NCBI GenBank assembly: GCA_003008705.1
Contig: PDUO01000019.1
Location: 6,318-49,213 of the forward strand
Origin: Pezicula radicicola
Taxonomy: Eukaryota > Ascomycota > Leotiomycetes > Helotiales > Dermateaceae
DNA length: 42,896 nt
Reading direction: 5' to 3'
In this document: piece after piece, positions 10,439-19,883 of the stretch
How the letters are laid out: every line of letters starts with the position of its first letter
Position numbering within the stretch: the first letter of the stretch is position 1
The notes under the pieces: model-generated
What the model was told of the DNA's origin: nothing
The model's input: only the letters and a program-made list of their open reading frames with translations
Database searches by the model: none
Program-made: the position numbers and the translations under genes

Positions 10439-11039
10439 TAGGAATTATATAGGTCTTACTAGTCTTAGGCTATAGAAGGTTAGTAGAGAGATGATTTAGA
10501 AGACGTCTAGATGAATCTTAACGACTTTTAGCATAAAGAATATAGTATACAAGATAGTAGATATATAGGTACTACACCGCGGGGGGGCGGTGCAATTAGA
10601 GAACATAGACGAGGAAGTTGTTATGTATTAGTGAATAAAAAGCACCAGCTAACCTTAAGTGCGAATTGTAAAATCCTATTTAAAGCATTAGTAAGTTTAT
10701 AACTATTACTACTATTACTACTGCTAGTATACTTTATTAAGCCCCTTTCTACATATAATAAATCTTTTAAGTTAAATTCCTATACTAGAATTTTGTAGAC
10801 TACCTACCTACTTAGTAATTACATTTTCTATTGAATGCAAAGTATAGTAATTACTAAAAGTCGAAGATAGGGCTTACTACTTGGGATCAAAACTTAACTA
10901 TGGATTTAAGCCAATATCACACTTATATCAACCTCATTTCATAGGGCATCTTTTATCTATATTAAGTCAGTTACTCAAATCAACTGTGTCTACAAACTAC
11001 AGCAACCTCTGCGGAATTCGACACGGGTACGTAATTACT

Positions 11040-11320
11040 CTAGTATAGATTAGATGACTTGACTTTATTTAAATCACTAGCACGATTTAGAAATTTGAGT
11101 AGCTAACTTGGATTATATAGCTCACTTTTCTGAGTAACTTATTAATTTGGGTAACTTACTTGACTTAAGTGATCGATTTGAAGCTTTGTGTTATGATGTT
11201 CAAATTGAATTACCCAAATCAAGTGAATTACCTATTTACCTAAGTTACCTGAGTTGAATTTCGAGAAACAAGTTACCCAACTTGAGCCTTGCTCAAACTA
11301 AGCGAGTTACCTCAAAGAAG
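11040..11320. repeat. Dispersed AT-rich repeat copy (MITE-like remnant?)
   Basis: The patch is made of recurring words around TAACTTACTTGACTTAAGT and TTACCCAA/CAAGTGAATTACC, with many self-complementary AAGT/ACTT pairs. Positions 11152-11185 match 35866-35899 at 29 of 34 bases by hand alignment, and 11206-11233 match 7822-7849 at 22 of 28. It sits immediately downstream of the dehydrogenase stop, as the 35.8-kb copy sits downstream of the phosphodiesterase stop. I see no clear terminal inverted repeats or target duplication, so the class is uncertain. Confidence 0.55.
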
Positions 11321-11389
11321 CTGCCAAAAAGCTAGGTAGATTGCTTCCACATGTACACCCCACTGAACATATTCTAGGAGGTAAGTCTA

Positions 11390-12562
11390 CTAGCGCCATA
11401 GCCAGGACCGGATAGGATAGGTGAATACACCCGCCAAGTCATAAGCCCAGCCCCACCAACCCCGGGCCACTTCGACCGCATTCAGCATTCTGAGAAAGCG
11501 AACCGAGAAGACCTCAGCCTGCTCAAAGTCATCAGCGTAGCACTCCCATACTGCGACGTCCTTCCCGCCTGCTTTCCCTTTCGGAACTAGATCTCCGTTC
11601 TCATCAACCCTAACCTTTGGCCCGATAACTAGACCTCGTCCAGAAATTCTCGAGTCTGCCATAAATCTCGTTGCTGCATCAACTACATCCTCTGGCTTTC
11701 CCATGGCGCCTCCAGCTAATATCGCTCGTCCTGCAGCGGGTATCAGTGGGGTATCTATAAAATAGGGGCAGACAAGGTTGCATCTGATGCCGGTTTGGAA
11801 AGACGTTGACCGTAGTTGTCGAAATAACCCGACTACCCCATGCTTCGAAACCCCATATAAAAGTTGGCCCGGTATTGGATTGAGACCAGCCATCGAACTG
11901 ATTAACAGCAAGTGTCGGTCCCGTGAACTTTGGCCCGGGACGGAGGAGGAGCTAGCCTTTGCCGACTTTGGGTTGCGAGGTAAGTAGAAGAGAGCAAGAT
12001 GCGCCGTGTACATTACTCCAAGTAAATTGACCTCTAAGGTCTTAAGATTCGGCTTGGGAGGCTCTTCGGCGTCGAGTTTTCTTGGAGTCTCGAAGGTCGT
12101 AGTATCCGTGACGCCGGCGTTGGCCACAACTGCATCGATTCCCCCGTGGGCACTGAGCTTGGCTGCCGTGCGGAAAAAGTCGACCTGGGATTGCCAATTT
12201 GTGACATCACAATGCAAATAATGATGGTTTTCGTTGCCCGTCGTTTTTCGCACTTCTGCAACCAGAGCCTTTCCCCTCCTGTCATTGACGTCGCCGATGA
12301 TGACATCTGCACCATGTTCTGCCCACTTCCTGAAGAAGCCTTCCCCAAAGCCCGAGGCGCCTCCTGTTATCAGAATGGTCTTCCCTTTCACCCAAGAGGC
12401 ATCGTATGGTTTGGTCGTATCAATGGGTGGCGATTGATTTATGATTCCCGCAAGTGGGTTTCGAAGGTCCTTGACACTCATTGCCTCTACTGTACTTGCG
12501 CTTGCAGAGTTGAGATGGGACACTGGGATGACTGAGGAGGTATTGTTAGTGATAGAAAACAT
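11390..12562 (-). CDS. Short-chain dehydrogenase/reductase (15-PGDH-like)
   Basis: Single exon, 390 aa. It is a Rossmann-fold NAD(P)-dependent oxidoreductase of the classical SDR type. TGGASGFG at 66-73 is the cofactor-binding Gly motif, the Asp in IIGDVN (about 91) after the second strand favours NAD, NAG at 148-150 stabilises the sheet, Ser222/223 in LISSMAG and Tyr236-x3-Lys240 (YGVSK) complete the catalytic set. The order and spacing resemble fungal proteins annotated as 15-hydroxyprostaglandin dehydrogenase-like; the substrate cannot be told. It has about 60 extra N-terminal residues and a C-terminal extension with a Trp-rich tail (RGWWGWAYD), which may associate with a membrane. A start at Met28 would also leave the domain whole. 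No neighbouring biosynthetic gene suggests a pathway. Confidence 0.9.
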   Translation of the reverse strand: MFSITNNTSSVIPVSHLNSASASTVEAMSVKDLRNPLAGIINQSPPIDTTKPYDASWVKGKTILITGGASGFGEGFFRKWAEHGADVIIGDVNDRRGKALVAEVRKTTGNENHHYLHCDVTNWQSQVDFFRTAAKLSAHGGIDAVVANAGVTDTTTFETPRKLDAEEPPKPNLKTLEVNLLGVMYTAHLALFYLPRNPKSAKASSSSVPGQSSRDRHLLLISSMAGLNPIPGQLLYGVSKHGVVGLFRQLRSTSFQTGIRCNLVCPYFIDTPLIPAAGRAILAGGAMGKPEDVVDAATRFMADSRISGRGLVIGPKVRVDENGDLVPKGKAGGKDVAVWECYADDFEQAEVFSVRFLRMLNAVEVARGWWGWAYDLAGVFTYPIRSWLWR

Positions 12563-13335
12563 GTGAGAACGGGCGACGGGGGCACTGACCTAGACGTGTT
12601 TGGAAGAAGCAACGACTGAGGCTTACTGTAGGTAGCAGAGCGCGCTTTGCAGTAGAAGTCGAGGAAGAGTCATGACCACACCTAAAGCTTCATTGTAGCC
12701 AGAATAGGGGGATCAAAACAGGCGGTCTGTAGTGAAGAGACATATCGACAGGGCGCTGTCAACTGGAGTCAAATGGGAATCTAGTCGATGGTATCTTACC
12801 TATAGTAGCATAGTAGTTGGCTATGCGAGGAATGGCGTATAGGAGAGTAGGCGGAAGCCTTGCCTTGAGAGGTTCGTGCCCTCCTTTGAGGATTAAATTT
12901 AATAAGCACCACTTGGACTTTTGCAGCGTGCATTTGCATGCCAGTTTGCGTCGTCCTGTGTAGGCGAGGGTAAGAGGATTAATATATACGCAGTAAGTAG
13001 AAGGAAGAAGACCTTGCTTCGTAGGTCCTTTCGTACCTCCGGAGCTTAAAAACCATCACGTGTTAGCACCAATAGGTACTGTATTCCATTAAATTTCTCG
13101 TAGCGGCACATCAACCTCATAAATTTTTTTTGGTATCTTAGCTATCTTAGCTATCTACCTAATCTTTCGTTTTGTTGCCCTGTTCTATACGGTACCTACC
13201 TTATTTCTCGGTCGTCTATAGAAGTTCTACCATCGTTTTCACTTACGAAGTCCCAAACAATCGCAATCGCAATCGCAATCGCAGCAGCAACCGCGACGCA
13301 AAGAGACAGACACCTCACCCTCACCTGCGCACAAT
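12563..13335. promoter_or_regulatory. Divergent intergenic region
   Basis: Separates the dehydrogenase (leftward) from the small gene at 13336 (rightward). A repeated TTAGCTATC word occurs near 13138-13156. Four CAATCG units (13258-13281) sit in the presumed 5' leader of the small gene. No gene seen. Confidence 0.4.
13258..13281 (+). repeat. CAATCG hexamer repeat x4 in a 5' leader
   Basis: Four exact CAATCG units followed by CAGCAGCAAC, about 55 bp upstream of the start of the small gene at 13336. CA-rich leaders are common ahead of fungal start codons. Confidence 0.8.
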
Positions 13336-13623
13336 ATGGACCCGCGATCGCTCGTCGAAACGCGCAATGCAGAAATCAAGGCGGAGCGTGAAGCGGCGCT
13401 GCGAAAAATGGCAACACGCGGAGCAAAACCTGATCAAGGTCTGAACGGCAGGGTGGACGAGTACCGCGCCGTCGAACATTTGATGACGATTAAGAGCAGT
13501 CGAAAGAGGCGACAGACGAGCAAAGCCAATGGCGGATCACCATTAACACGCGCAGACAGAGAGAGCTCGAAACCAGAAACAAAAGGCAAGCAAGACGGCG
13601 AAATCACATTGGTGTTGAGATGA
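13336..13623 (+). CDS. Small highly charged protein of unknown function
   Basis: A 95-aa single-exon frame starting MDPRSLVETRNAEIKAER. I do not recognise it. It is very hydrophilic, with Lys/Arg and Glu throughout, a likely helical stretch at residues 8-28 (VETRNAEIKAEREAALRKMA) and a basic stretch at 53-63 (IKSSRKRRQTS), which could bind nucleic acid or act as a nuclear signal (inference). There is no signal peptide or membrane segment. Support for its being real: a good start context (ACAATATGG), a typical fungal CA-rich leader with repeats, and G/C content and codon use like neighbouring genes. It could also be the first exon of a longer gene. Confidence 0.55.
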   Translation: MDPRSLVETRNAEIKAEREAALRKMATRGAKPDQGLNGRVDEYRAVEHLMTIKSSRKRRQTSKANGGSPLTRADRESSKPETKGKQDGEITLVLR

Positions 13624-13773
13624 AAGGGATATGGGATAATTGGGTATAATCGCAAACTTGGTACTTGCCACGGCGTAAGAACTCCGATACACTTACTGAT
13701 AACCTATATTCTAAGTGTGATTGTAGATCTATAGCACATATCAGTGTATTTGTCGAGTCTATCATATACCACC

Positions 13774-14056
13774 ATGTCTTGGAGCTGGAGCCCAACAAGC
13801 CATCATCTGCCGCGCTGGTATGGAGGCAAGACATACGCGGATAGGTATCTGGAATGGGGCTTTGGGGACTGCGACTCGGAAATCACATTTTAGATTGGGA
13901 ACAGGAGCCTCTGAGGAATTAACCCAATGGGTGCATGCGGTGATAGAGGAGGGCCTTCAAGGCAAGGTCTTCGGCCTTTTTCTTCTTTCTTTCTTTTTTA
14001 CCTCGCATTTGATACCAACCTTTTCCGCTACTAGCCTCTTCAAACAGCGCTTGTGA
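13774..14056 (+). pseudogene. Possible frameshifted small ORF
   Basis: An ATG at 13774 in good context (ACCACCATG) opens a 39-codon frame rich in Trp and aromatics (MSWSWSPTSHHLPRWYGGK) that stops at TAG 13891-13893. The overlapping frame one base away continues directly after a TTTT run with LGTGASEELTQWVHAVIEE, then a hydrophobic tail to 14056. The join lies at CATTTTAG, so one extra T could have broken a protein of about 94 aa. I do not recognise the family; the second half only loosely recalls the last helix of PH domains. It may be a relic, a sequencing error, or chance. Confidence 0.3.
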
Positions 14057-15481
14057 AATTGTTTGCATGCAATCTCGTTCTGCATGCTTAGCAAATGCAC
14101 TGTCTTCGCTCCGATTACGAGTATCGACCGAAGTAGCCTCGCAAAATCCTGTGAAGGAGCACTGTCTCTATGCAGCGGCTAAGTATTTGAGGTTTATATG
14201 CCATCATCGGCTGTTCTCCGTCTATGCTCTATCTTTTCGTGGTATTTGTCATGCAACATTTGACGGGCATATTTTTGCCGTCGTATTATTACACCAATAG
14301 AGCCGTTGAGAGTCTACGGTGATGTAAGTGGTAGGAATATTCACAATTTGGGGCGCAGTGGATCTCTCCATATCAAGAATCATAATCACAAACACATACT
14401 CCAGTTCTTGTTAGACAGATTTCTATGTTATTCGTTGCAGAAGACAGAGTTTAAGTCCTTTAGCTGTTTCCAAACGTGTAGCTTGTCATATTCTTAGCTC
14501 GTATAAGCAATGAGCTAGCTAGGTAGGGCACAGTAGGTAGGTTGGTACCTACTATTTAAGGTTAATTGATAATGCTAAAGGTTAACTATTTAGGTTCGAT
14601 ATGTCCTTGTCGTGAAAGTGAGTCAAGACTGTACGTAGGTTTCATAATTTGCAGAATTTGGTTTCTCTCTGCTTATTTGGTACCAGTCATACTGTTGTAT
14701 CATATCCATAAGAGCTGCTCGCTATTATTTTGCTTGCGGCACCTTTAGCTCTTCCTATTCTAGAGCTTCTAGAGAGACAGTAGTGCCCTCCACAGCCGAG
14801 TTAGACTTGATACACACTATTCTGATTCAAGCTGCGGCGGACATAAGTACAACCATCTTACGAAACTATTTTACAAGGTCCCTAGAATTATAGATCCAAA
14901 TGCGTAAATAACTTTGAGCAAGCCATTGCAATACAGTGATACCAGTAATGTAGCGAATAATGAAGCGCCCTCTATGCTAAAATGTAGTAGGCGCGATGGT
15001 TCAGATACGTAAGTCAAGACTCGGATCCTGCATAAACCGAATGTAGCTCATTCATTTATGTTGAGTTAATGGGTTTGACCTTTTCTGGGCACCTGATCTA
15101 CTCGGGCTCTTTGTTTCATGGCGGTGACCATTTCTGGGCAGTTTCGCCTCCTGCTGATCGTACCGGTAGGATTTGTTGCTATAGCTTGGCTTGTTCGCCT
15201 AGACGTTTTGTGTGATTTTTTGTGATGCCTTTCGTCTTGGTAGGTTCGTCTGTCTTTGTCATTTTGGTCATTCATCCCAAGACTTCCAACTGTCAAGCAT
15301 TAAAAGTTCAGATTGCTAAAGTCTGTGTTGTAATTCTACGTTTATACATCACTGCCAGAGGAAGAAACCCTCCTTCCAAGCCAGACACCAGTGCCCCCAA
15401 GAAAAGTTCCTCGACCCCAAAATAAACAAACTCCTCATTACAGGCGGCCACCGCCACTCACACAAGCAAGTACCACTCCCC
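14057..15481. other. Intergenic, no gene recognised
   Basis: About 1.4 kb of moderately AT-rich DNA. The open frames are short and have neither motifs nor family resemblance. The part nearest 15481 is the 3' flank of the Egh16-like gene. Confidence 0.4.
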
Positions 15482-16717
15482 TTACCTTTGGCCCCTTCCA
15501 GCGCCTCCTGCGCCTGCTCCCCTTCCCCCATTGCCATTTCCATTGGCGTTTGCCGCACCTGCATTCGCCTTTCCTGCATTGGCAGCTCCAGCGTTCGCAT
15601 TTGCATTGGCAGCTCCAGCGTTAGCATTTGCATTGGCAGCTCCAGCGTCTGCGTTTGCATTGGCAGCGCCGGCATTGGCAGCGCCGGCATTGGCGTTCGC
15701 ATTTGCACCTGCGCCACCAACAGTGAACTTTGTGCAGTCATCTTGAGCGCCACGCTGAGCGACTGGCATAAGGACAGGCTGATGGTTAGAGGAAGAACTC
15801 ATGGTGCAAACGCGGTAATTTCCAGCGGGAAGACCACCAGTGACAGTGGCCGACAAGAGGCCCTTGCCGTTACCAGCGTCGTTGATGCCCTTGAAGAAAG
15901 CGAATTTTGTGGCATCTAGAGCAGTCGCAGGCGTGAGACTTTTGCCCATATCTTGGATGGTTATATGGGTATGACCAATGATCTGGCCGCCGGCGGTAAG
16001 GTCCTGTGGTGCAGAGTAGTAAGTGCTCGCGGCGTTGGTGAAGGACCCTGCTGAGAGACCGCTAGTTTGAACCTGGACATCGAAAGTCTTGCCTGCGGCA
16101 AGGTTTTCGGCGGGCTGTGGAGACACGATGATGCTGGATACCATATTGGCAGTCGATGGGATCTTGCCCATTACTAGACGGAGGGTTAGCATTAACGCAT
16201 GTGGGACTTCTCCGAGTCTCAAAAACATACCGACTCCATTGCACGATCCACCTTTCGTTTGCAGGCCGTTTGTCAACGTCTCGCCAGCGCAGAAGTTGAT
16301 GAAGTTGGCGGGATCACTAAATATGATAGTATTAGACAACTTGAATGTATGTAGAGTGTTGCTATATGCTACTTACGTGTCCGAGGTTGCTTGTCCGTCC
16401 GCTGGAACGTCCTGCCCATCTTCATTACTCGCCGTTTGCACAGCGTTCGCGCTCAAGCAAGTCGCAGTCCCGCCATTGTCTTTTGCGGCGGCGGCAGCAG
16501 AGGCAGCAGCAGCACCACCGTTATTCTTTGCGGCAGAGGCAGCGGCAGCACCACCGTTATTCTTTGCGGCAGCAGCAGCAGCAGCAGCGGCAGCGCCACC
16601 ACCACCGCCAGCACCACCTTTGTTGGCGTTGCCTTTGCCTTGTTGTCTGCGATCGATCGTTGCGGCTTGAGAAAAGGCGACGAGCGAAAGCAAAATCAGG
16701 GCTCCGTTGATGCGCAT
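15482..16717 (-). CDS. Egh16/Gas-type secreted surface protein
   Basis: Three exons, 16717-16377, 16316-16231 and 16173-15482, with 60- and 57-nt introns, give 372 aa. A signal peptide is clear (MRINGALILLSLVAFSQAA, cleavage near residue 19). Residues 35-83 are Gly/Ala-rich with repeated KNNGGAAAASAA units. The core contains NFINFCAGET (120-127), SCNGVVMGKIPS, AFTN/YYSAP-type blocks, IIGHTHITIQDMG, FFKGINDAGNGKG and QRGAQDDCTKFTVG, all typical of the Egh16H/Gas1/Gas2 (Mas) family found in powdery mildew and in rice blast appressoria (family knowledge). Five Cys are seen in and near the core. The last 75 residues are low-complexity Ala/Asn/Gly. The stop codon lies inside AGGTAAGG, which resembles a splice donor, so a further exon cannot be excluded. 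The role in this fungus is inferred from the family only. Confidence 0.93.
15576..15704. repeat. Coding minisatellite in the Egh16-like gene
   Basis: Three near-identical 27-bp units at 15576-15602, 15603-15629 and 15630-15656, two exact 15-bp sub-units at 15657-15671 and 15672-15686, and an 18-bp end unit. Every unit length is a multiple of three, so gain or loss of units keeps the frame. They encode the Ala/Asn/Gly repeats of the C-terminal tail and would be expected to vary in length between strains. Confidence 0.9.
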
Positions 16718-19700
16718 ATTGACAGTGGTAATGGTACTAAATAGTGGAGAGTTGCGGTAGAAAAGGAATGCAAGGCACGATCAACGTAGCCACAGAAGAA
16801 ATCAAATAGCAGCAAAAGAATGGCTTGAGTTGAAGAGAATTAAAGAAGAATGGAGAATGATGGACGGGAAGAAGGAGGAGTTGAAGGAAAAGGAGCTTGT
16901 CCTGAAGGAGGGACTTGGGAGGGACAGAGATATAAGCTTCGAGAAACAGCCAAGATGCTCCCAAGATCTGTACAACACCAAGTCAAGCATGATGAGGTCG
17001 GGGCTTTCTTGGACAGCAGGGACATCAAGAGCAGAGAGCGAGTGAGAAGACGGGTGCAAAGGAAGCCAAAATGCTCGTGGCGGTCATGGTTGTGCCAAGG
17101 TGCCCAGCATTGCTTCAAATGTCGCTTCAGACCGTTTCGTCCCAAAGCTTGGATGGCATCTCCGTCTGAAAGGCCAGAGGATTTGGAGATGAAAAGTCTT
17201 GACTGTCTTGTGCTTGTGACCGGGGCCTTCTTTAAGCTTCTTTATAACCGTATAAGACATTATTGCGGTGGGCATAGTCCAGCTTCAATGAAACCGTGAC
17301 AGTTGCCATGCTCTGGGCACAGTCCCAAGACGGGAAGGACTGACAGAAAGAATGGCAAACTGAATTATGGGGCGAGAGGGTTTGTGCTTAGAGAATTATT
17401 AGACGTTGACAGTAATAATGACTTGCTTTCTCAGAAGCAGCGATGAAAAAGATCAGCATCGAAGGCATTGCGGATTGCGGTACGAAGCAGACAGCAGGAT
17501 GCAATGGTGAAGCAGCCCATCTCGGCCACTAGGGGGATGGGGATGGTACTGTCATTTTGCAGAGTGTGTGTGCACTGTGCACGAGAGGCACTCCACTACT
17601 GTACAGTACGTAGAGAGTATCTTAACATGCCATACAGTAGCAATAGTACATCTCGTCGTAGTCCTGAATATATCTCACTCATAAGCCACTCGTCATAGAG
17701 AATAAAATAAGCATGCTGTGAGAAGGTGAATGGGGAAATGCCCAGCGGCTCAGCGGTCTTTACCACCTTGGCAGGGCGCGGTGAAACGGTGGTTGTCCTT
17801 GGCCCGTGGCATATTGTGGGATCCAGCATGCATCAAACACTTCGCATCTTGAGTTCACTGTTCGCCGAGCTTGGAAATAATGCAAAAGAGAGACCGAGAA
17901 GAATCGGACAGAGAAAGAGCCGATGTTGACAGATGATGCTTGTTCATGGATACAATAATGGACCTCCGGACGTACAATAAGGGTTAGCCGCTCAGCGCAA
18001 GCCGAATCAGCGTCCACCTCGATTCTCATTCATTTCATTGCAGTACCTACGCTATTACAGCTATCATCCGCGCTACAGGATCATCCAACACTTCCCCAGA
18101 CACATTTCAACAAGTCTCTTTGCACAGCAATCCTTTTCTTCTGCGACCCATCACCATGAACGAACCCACTGCTGACTCAAGCCTAGTGCCCACCGTCATA
18201 TCCAGCGGCTGATACTCTTTGGCGTCATCATTGCAGACAAGATTCGCGCCTCCACCGACCGAGAACAAGAAGCGCATGCTATGCTATCGCTGCCTTGATG
18301 TACCATTTGGCTGTGACCCCACTGGCAAGCGCTTTGAGGTGGATGGAGCTGGCACTGGAAGCCGCTTTCTGGGAGACGAGACGTCAGGCTGGAATAAGCA
18401 CCGCGTGCAGTTGGTGTAGGATGCTATTGCCCTCCGCACTAGTGGGACGGTGGTCTTCCACAACGAGCCCAAGGTACAGGCGTGGGCATGATATCGGGGC
18501 CAGACTTTCAGGATCCGAATAAGTCCAAGACAGCTGGCTAACGTGCGATGACTATGATGCCATCATGATGGAGCTCCCTCGGCCTGATCTGAAGCACGTT
18601 GTGAAAGGAGAGACTACGACCACTGCGCAGCCGACTAGAACAACAAGTTTTTACACAAGAAAATCTACATTCACGAGGTAAAATTTGACTTCGGACTTGT
18701 TGTGCACCTGCAAATTGGATAGTAGGCTGTTGACTCGTTGGATCGGCTCGAATAATAGTCCGCATCAACAGAGAAGTAGGTTCCCAACGTTCTACGCATA
18801 AGTTGTCTGTTCAAGATACCAAAGTCTCGTCAATTTACGCAGAAAGTCATTAGCAGTATTACACCATCTGGTCTGGACCCTTGGTGTTCTGTTCCCTCGG
18901 TCAGCAAGGTGAGAGGAATGAACCACCCATAGTCGCTTCTTTTCGAATTATCTGGCTCCGTCCTCGCAGGCCCGCAATTTCCTTCCTGATAATAATTCAA
19001 CTCCATTCAAGACGGCAGGGCTCTTTTCCTCATTAATTCTACTCTCCGCATAGCTTTCATATTCTCTAGACTCTAGACGCTCATGGCACATCCCTGAAGA
19101 ACCAACTAGGCCAACATGAATTGGCATTATTTTACAAGAAGATTGTGGGACGAGGAAAACGCATATTGGCTCTGTGTGAAGAACTTAGGTTGGCTACAGT
19201 GCGGTCAGGGAAACACGCCGTGGAATACCTCTGCATGTCATACCATCAAAAGCTGACCACGTTGGCCAATGCTTCTGTATCTTACACAATGCAGATTTTG
19301 ATTGACCACATCAATAGGAACTCGACAAAACGAGCGCAGTTCCTTCTTGGGCACTCAATAGAAGGAGATGGACTTTATCACGGCCAGTACTTACAATTGC
19401 CAAGAACGGTCTTAATCATTTTTGGCTGCTCGCTAAAATCTCATCATTCCATACTCATCTCAAACGGATAAAACGAAAGCAAACACCACAGTCGCTACGC
19501 TAAAAAGGCAAATCGAAAGCAAATAATAACAACCTGCAATCCTGCTCAGGGAACCACTCCCGCACTCCTTTCTCCTGCCCATATAAAGGTGTGAGAGAAG
19601 TTGCATAGACTGTAGTCAGAGTAAAGCTGGCCATGCAGGATCCATGCCAAAATTTAACAAGACAGAGAAAGAGAAGGGAGAAGATTCCCAAAAGATATGC

Positions 19701-19883
19701 CAATGTGATACGTGCAATTGGTGTAAACGCCAGCCAGCCATCCGTCGTGCTCGTCAGTTTTCATTTAATGTTGTTTCGTTTCGTCGTTTTATGGTCGTGT
19801 CTGGATCTATTCGACGCGTGAATCGTGTCGTATCCAAGGCCTTCCGACCATCTCCCTTGCACCAAGAGCGGCTACCGCGGGCT
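16718..19883. other. Long intergenic region, promoter of the Egh16-like gene
   Basis: About 3.2 kb upstream of the Egh16-like gene (left) and downstream of the otubain gene (right). A purine-rich tract lies at 16825-16930, reading as a CT-rich tract toward the Egh16-like start. Long upstream regions are common for developmentally regulated fungal genes (inference). Short open frames occur throughout, but only the fragment at 18219-18419 looks protein-like. Confidence 0.4.
18219..18419 (+). pseudogene. Possible coding relic with Cys pairs
   Basis: An ATG-less frame of 66 codons encodes CYRCLDVPFGCDPTGKRFE and then a Gly-rich segment up to a stop at 18417-18419. The composition is protein-like, but I cannot name a family. 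The nearest upstream ATG (18156) is in another frame and stops at 18210-18212. It may be a fragment of a decayed gene or an exon of one I cannot assemble. Confidence 0.22.

Larger units (their letters stand above)
9574..11389. other. Gene-free interval with repeat remnants
   Basis: About 1.8 kb without a supportable gene. It is moderately AT-rich but not RIP-saturated. It contains a 9-bp tandem repeat (10412-10438), an isolated G/C hairpin (10575-10592) and, at 11040-11320, a palindrome-rich patch built from TTACTTGACTTAAGT-like and TTACCCAA-like words that recurs at 7.8 and 35.7-35.9 kb. It separates the compact housekeeping block from the dehydrogenase. Confidence 0.5.

Noticed and set aside
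15000..15050. tRNA-like GGTTCAGAT box
   Set aside because: No cloverleaf arms or second promoter box at the right distance.
19121..19471. 116-codon plus-strand frame downstream of the OTUB gene
   Set aside because: It begins with TTG rather than ATG, has no motif, and no exon partners were found.
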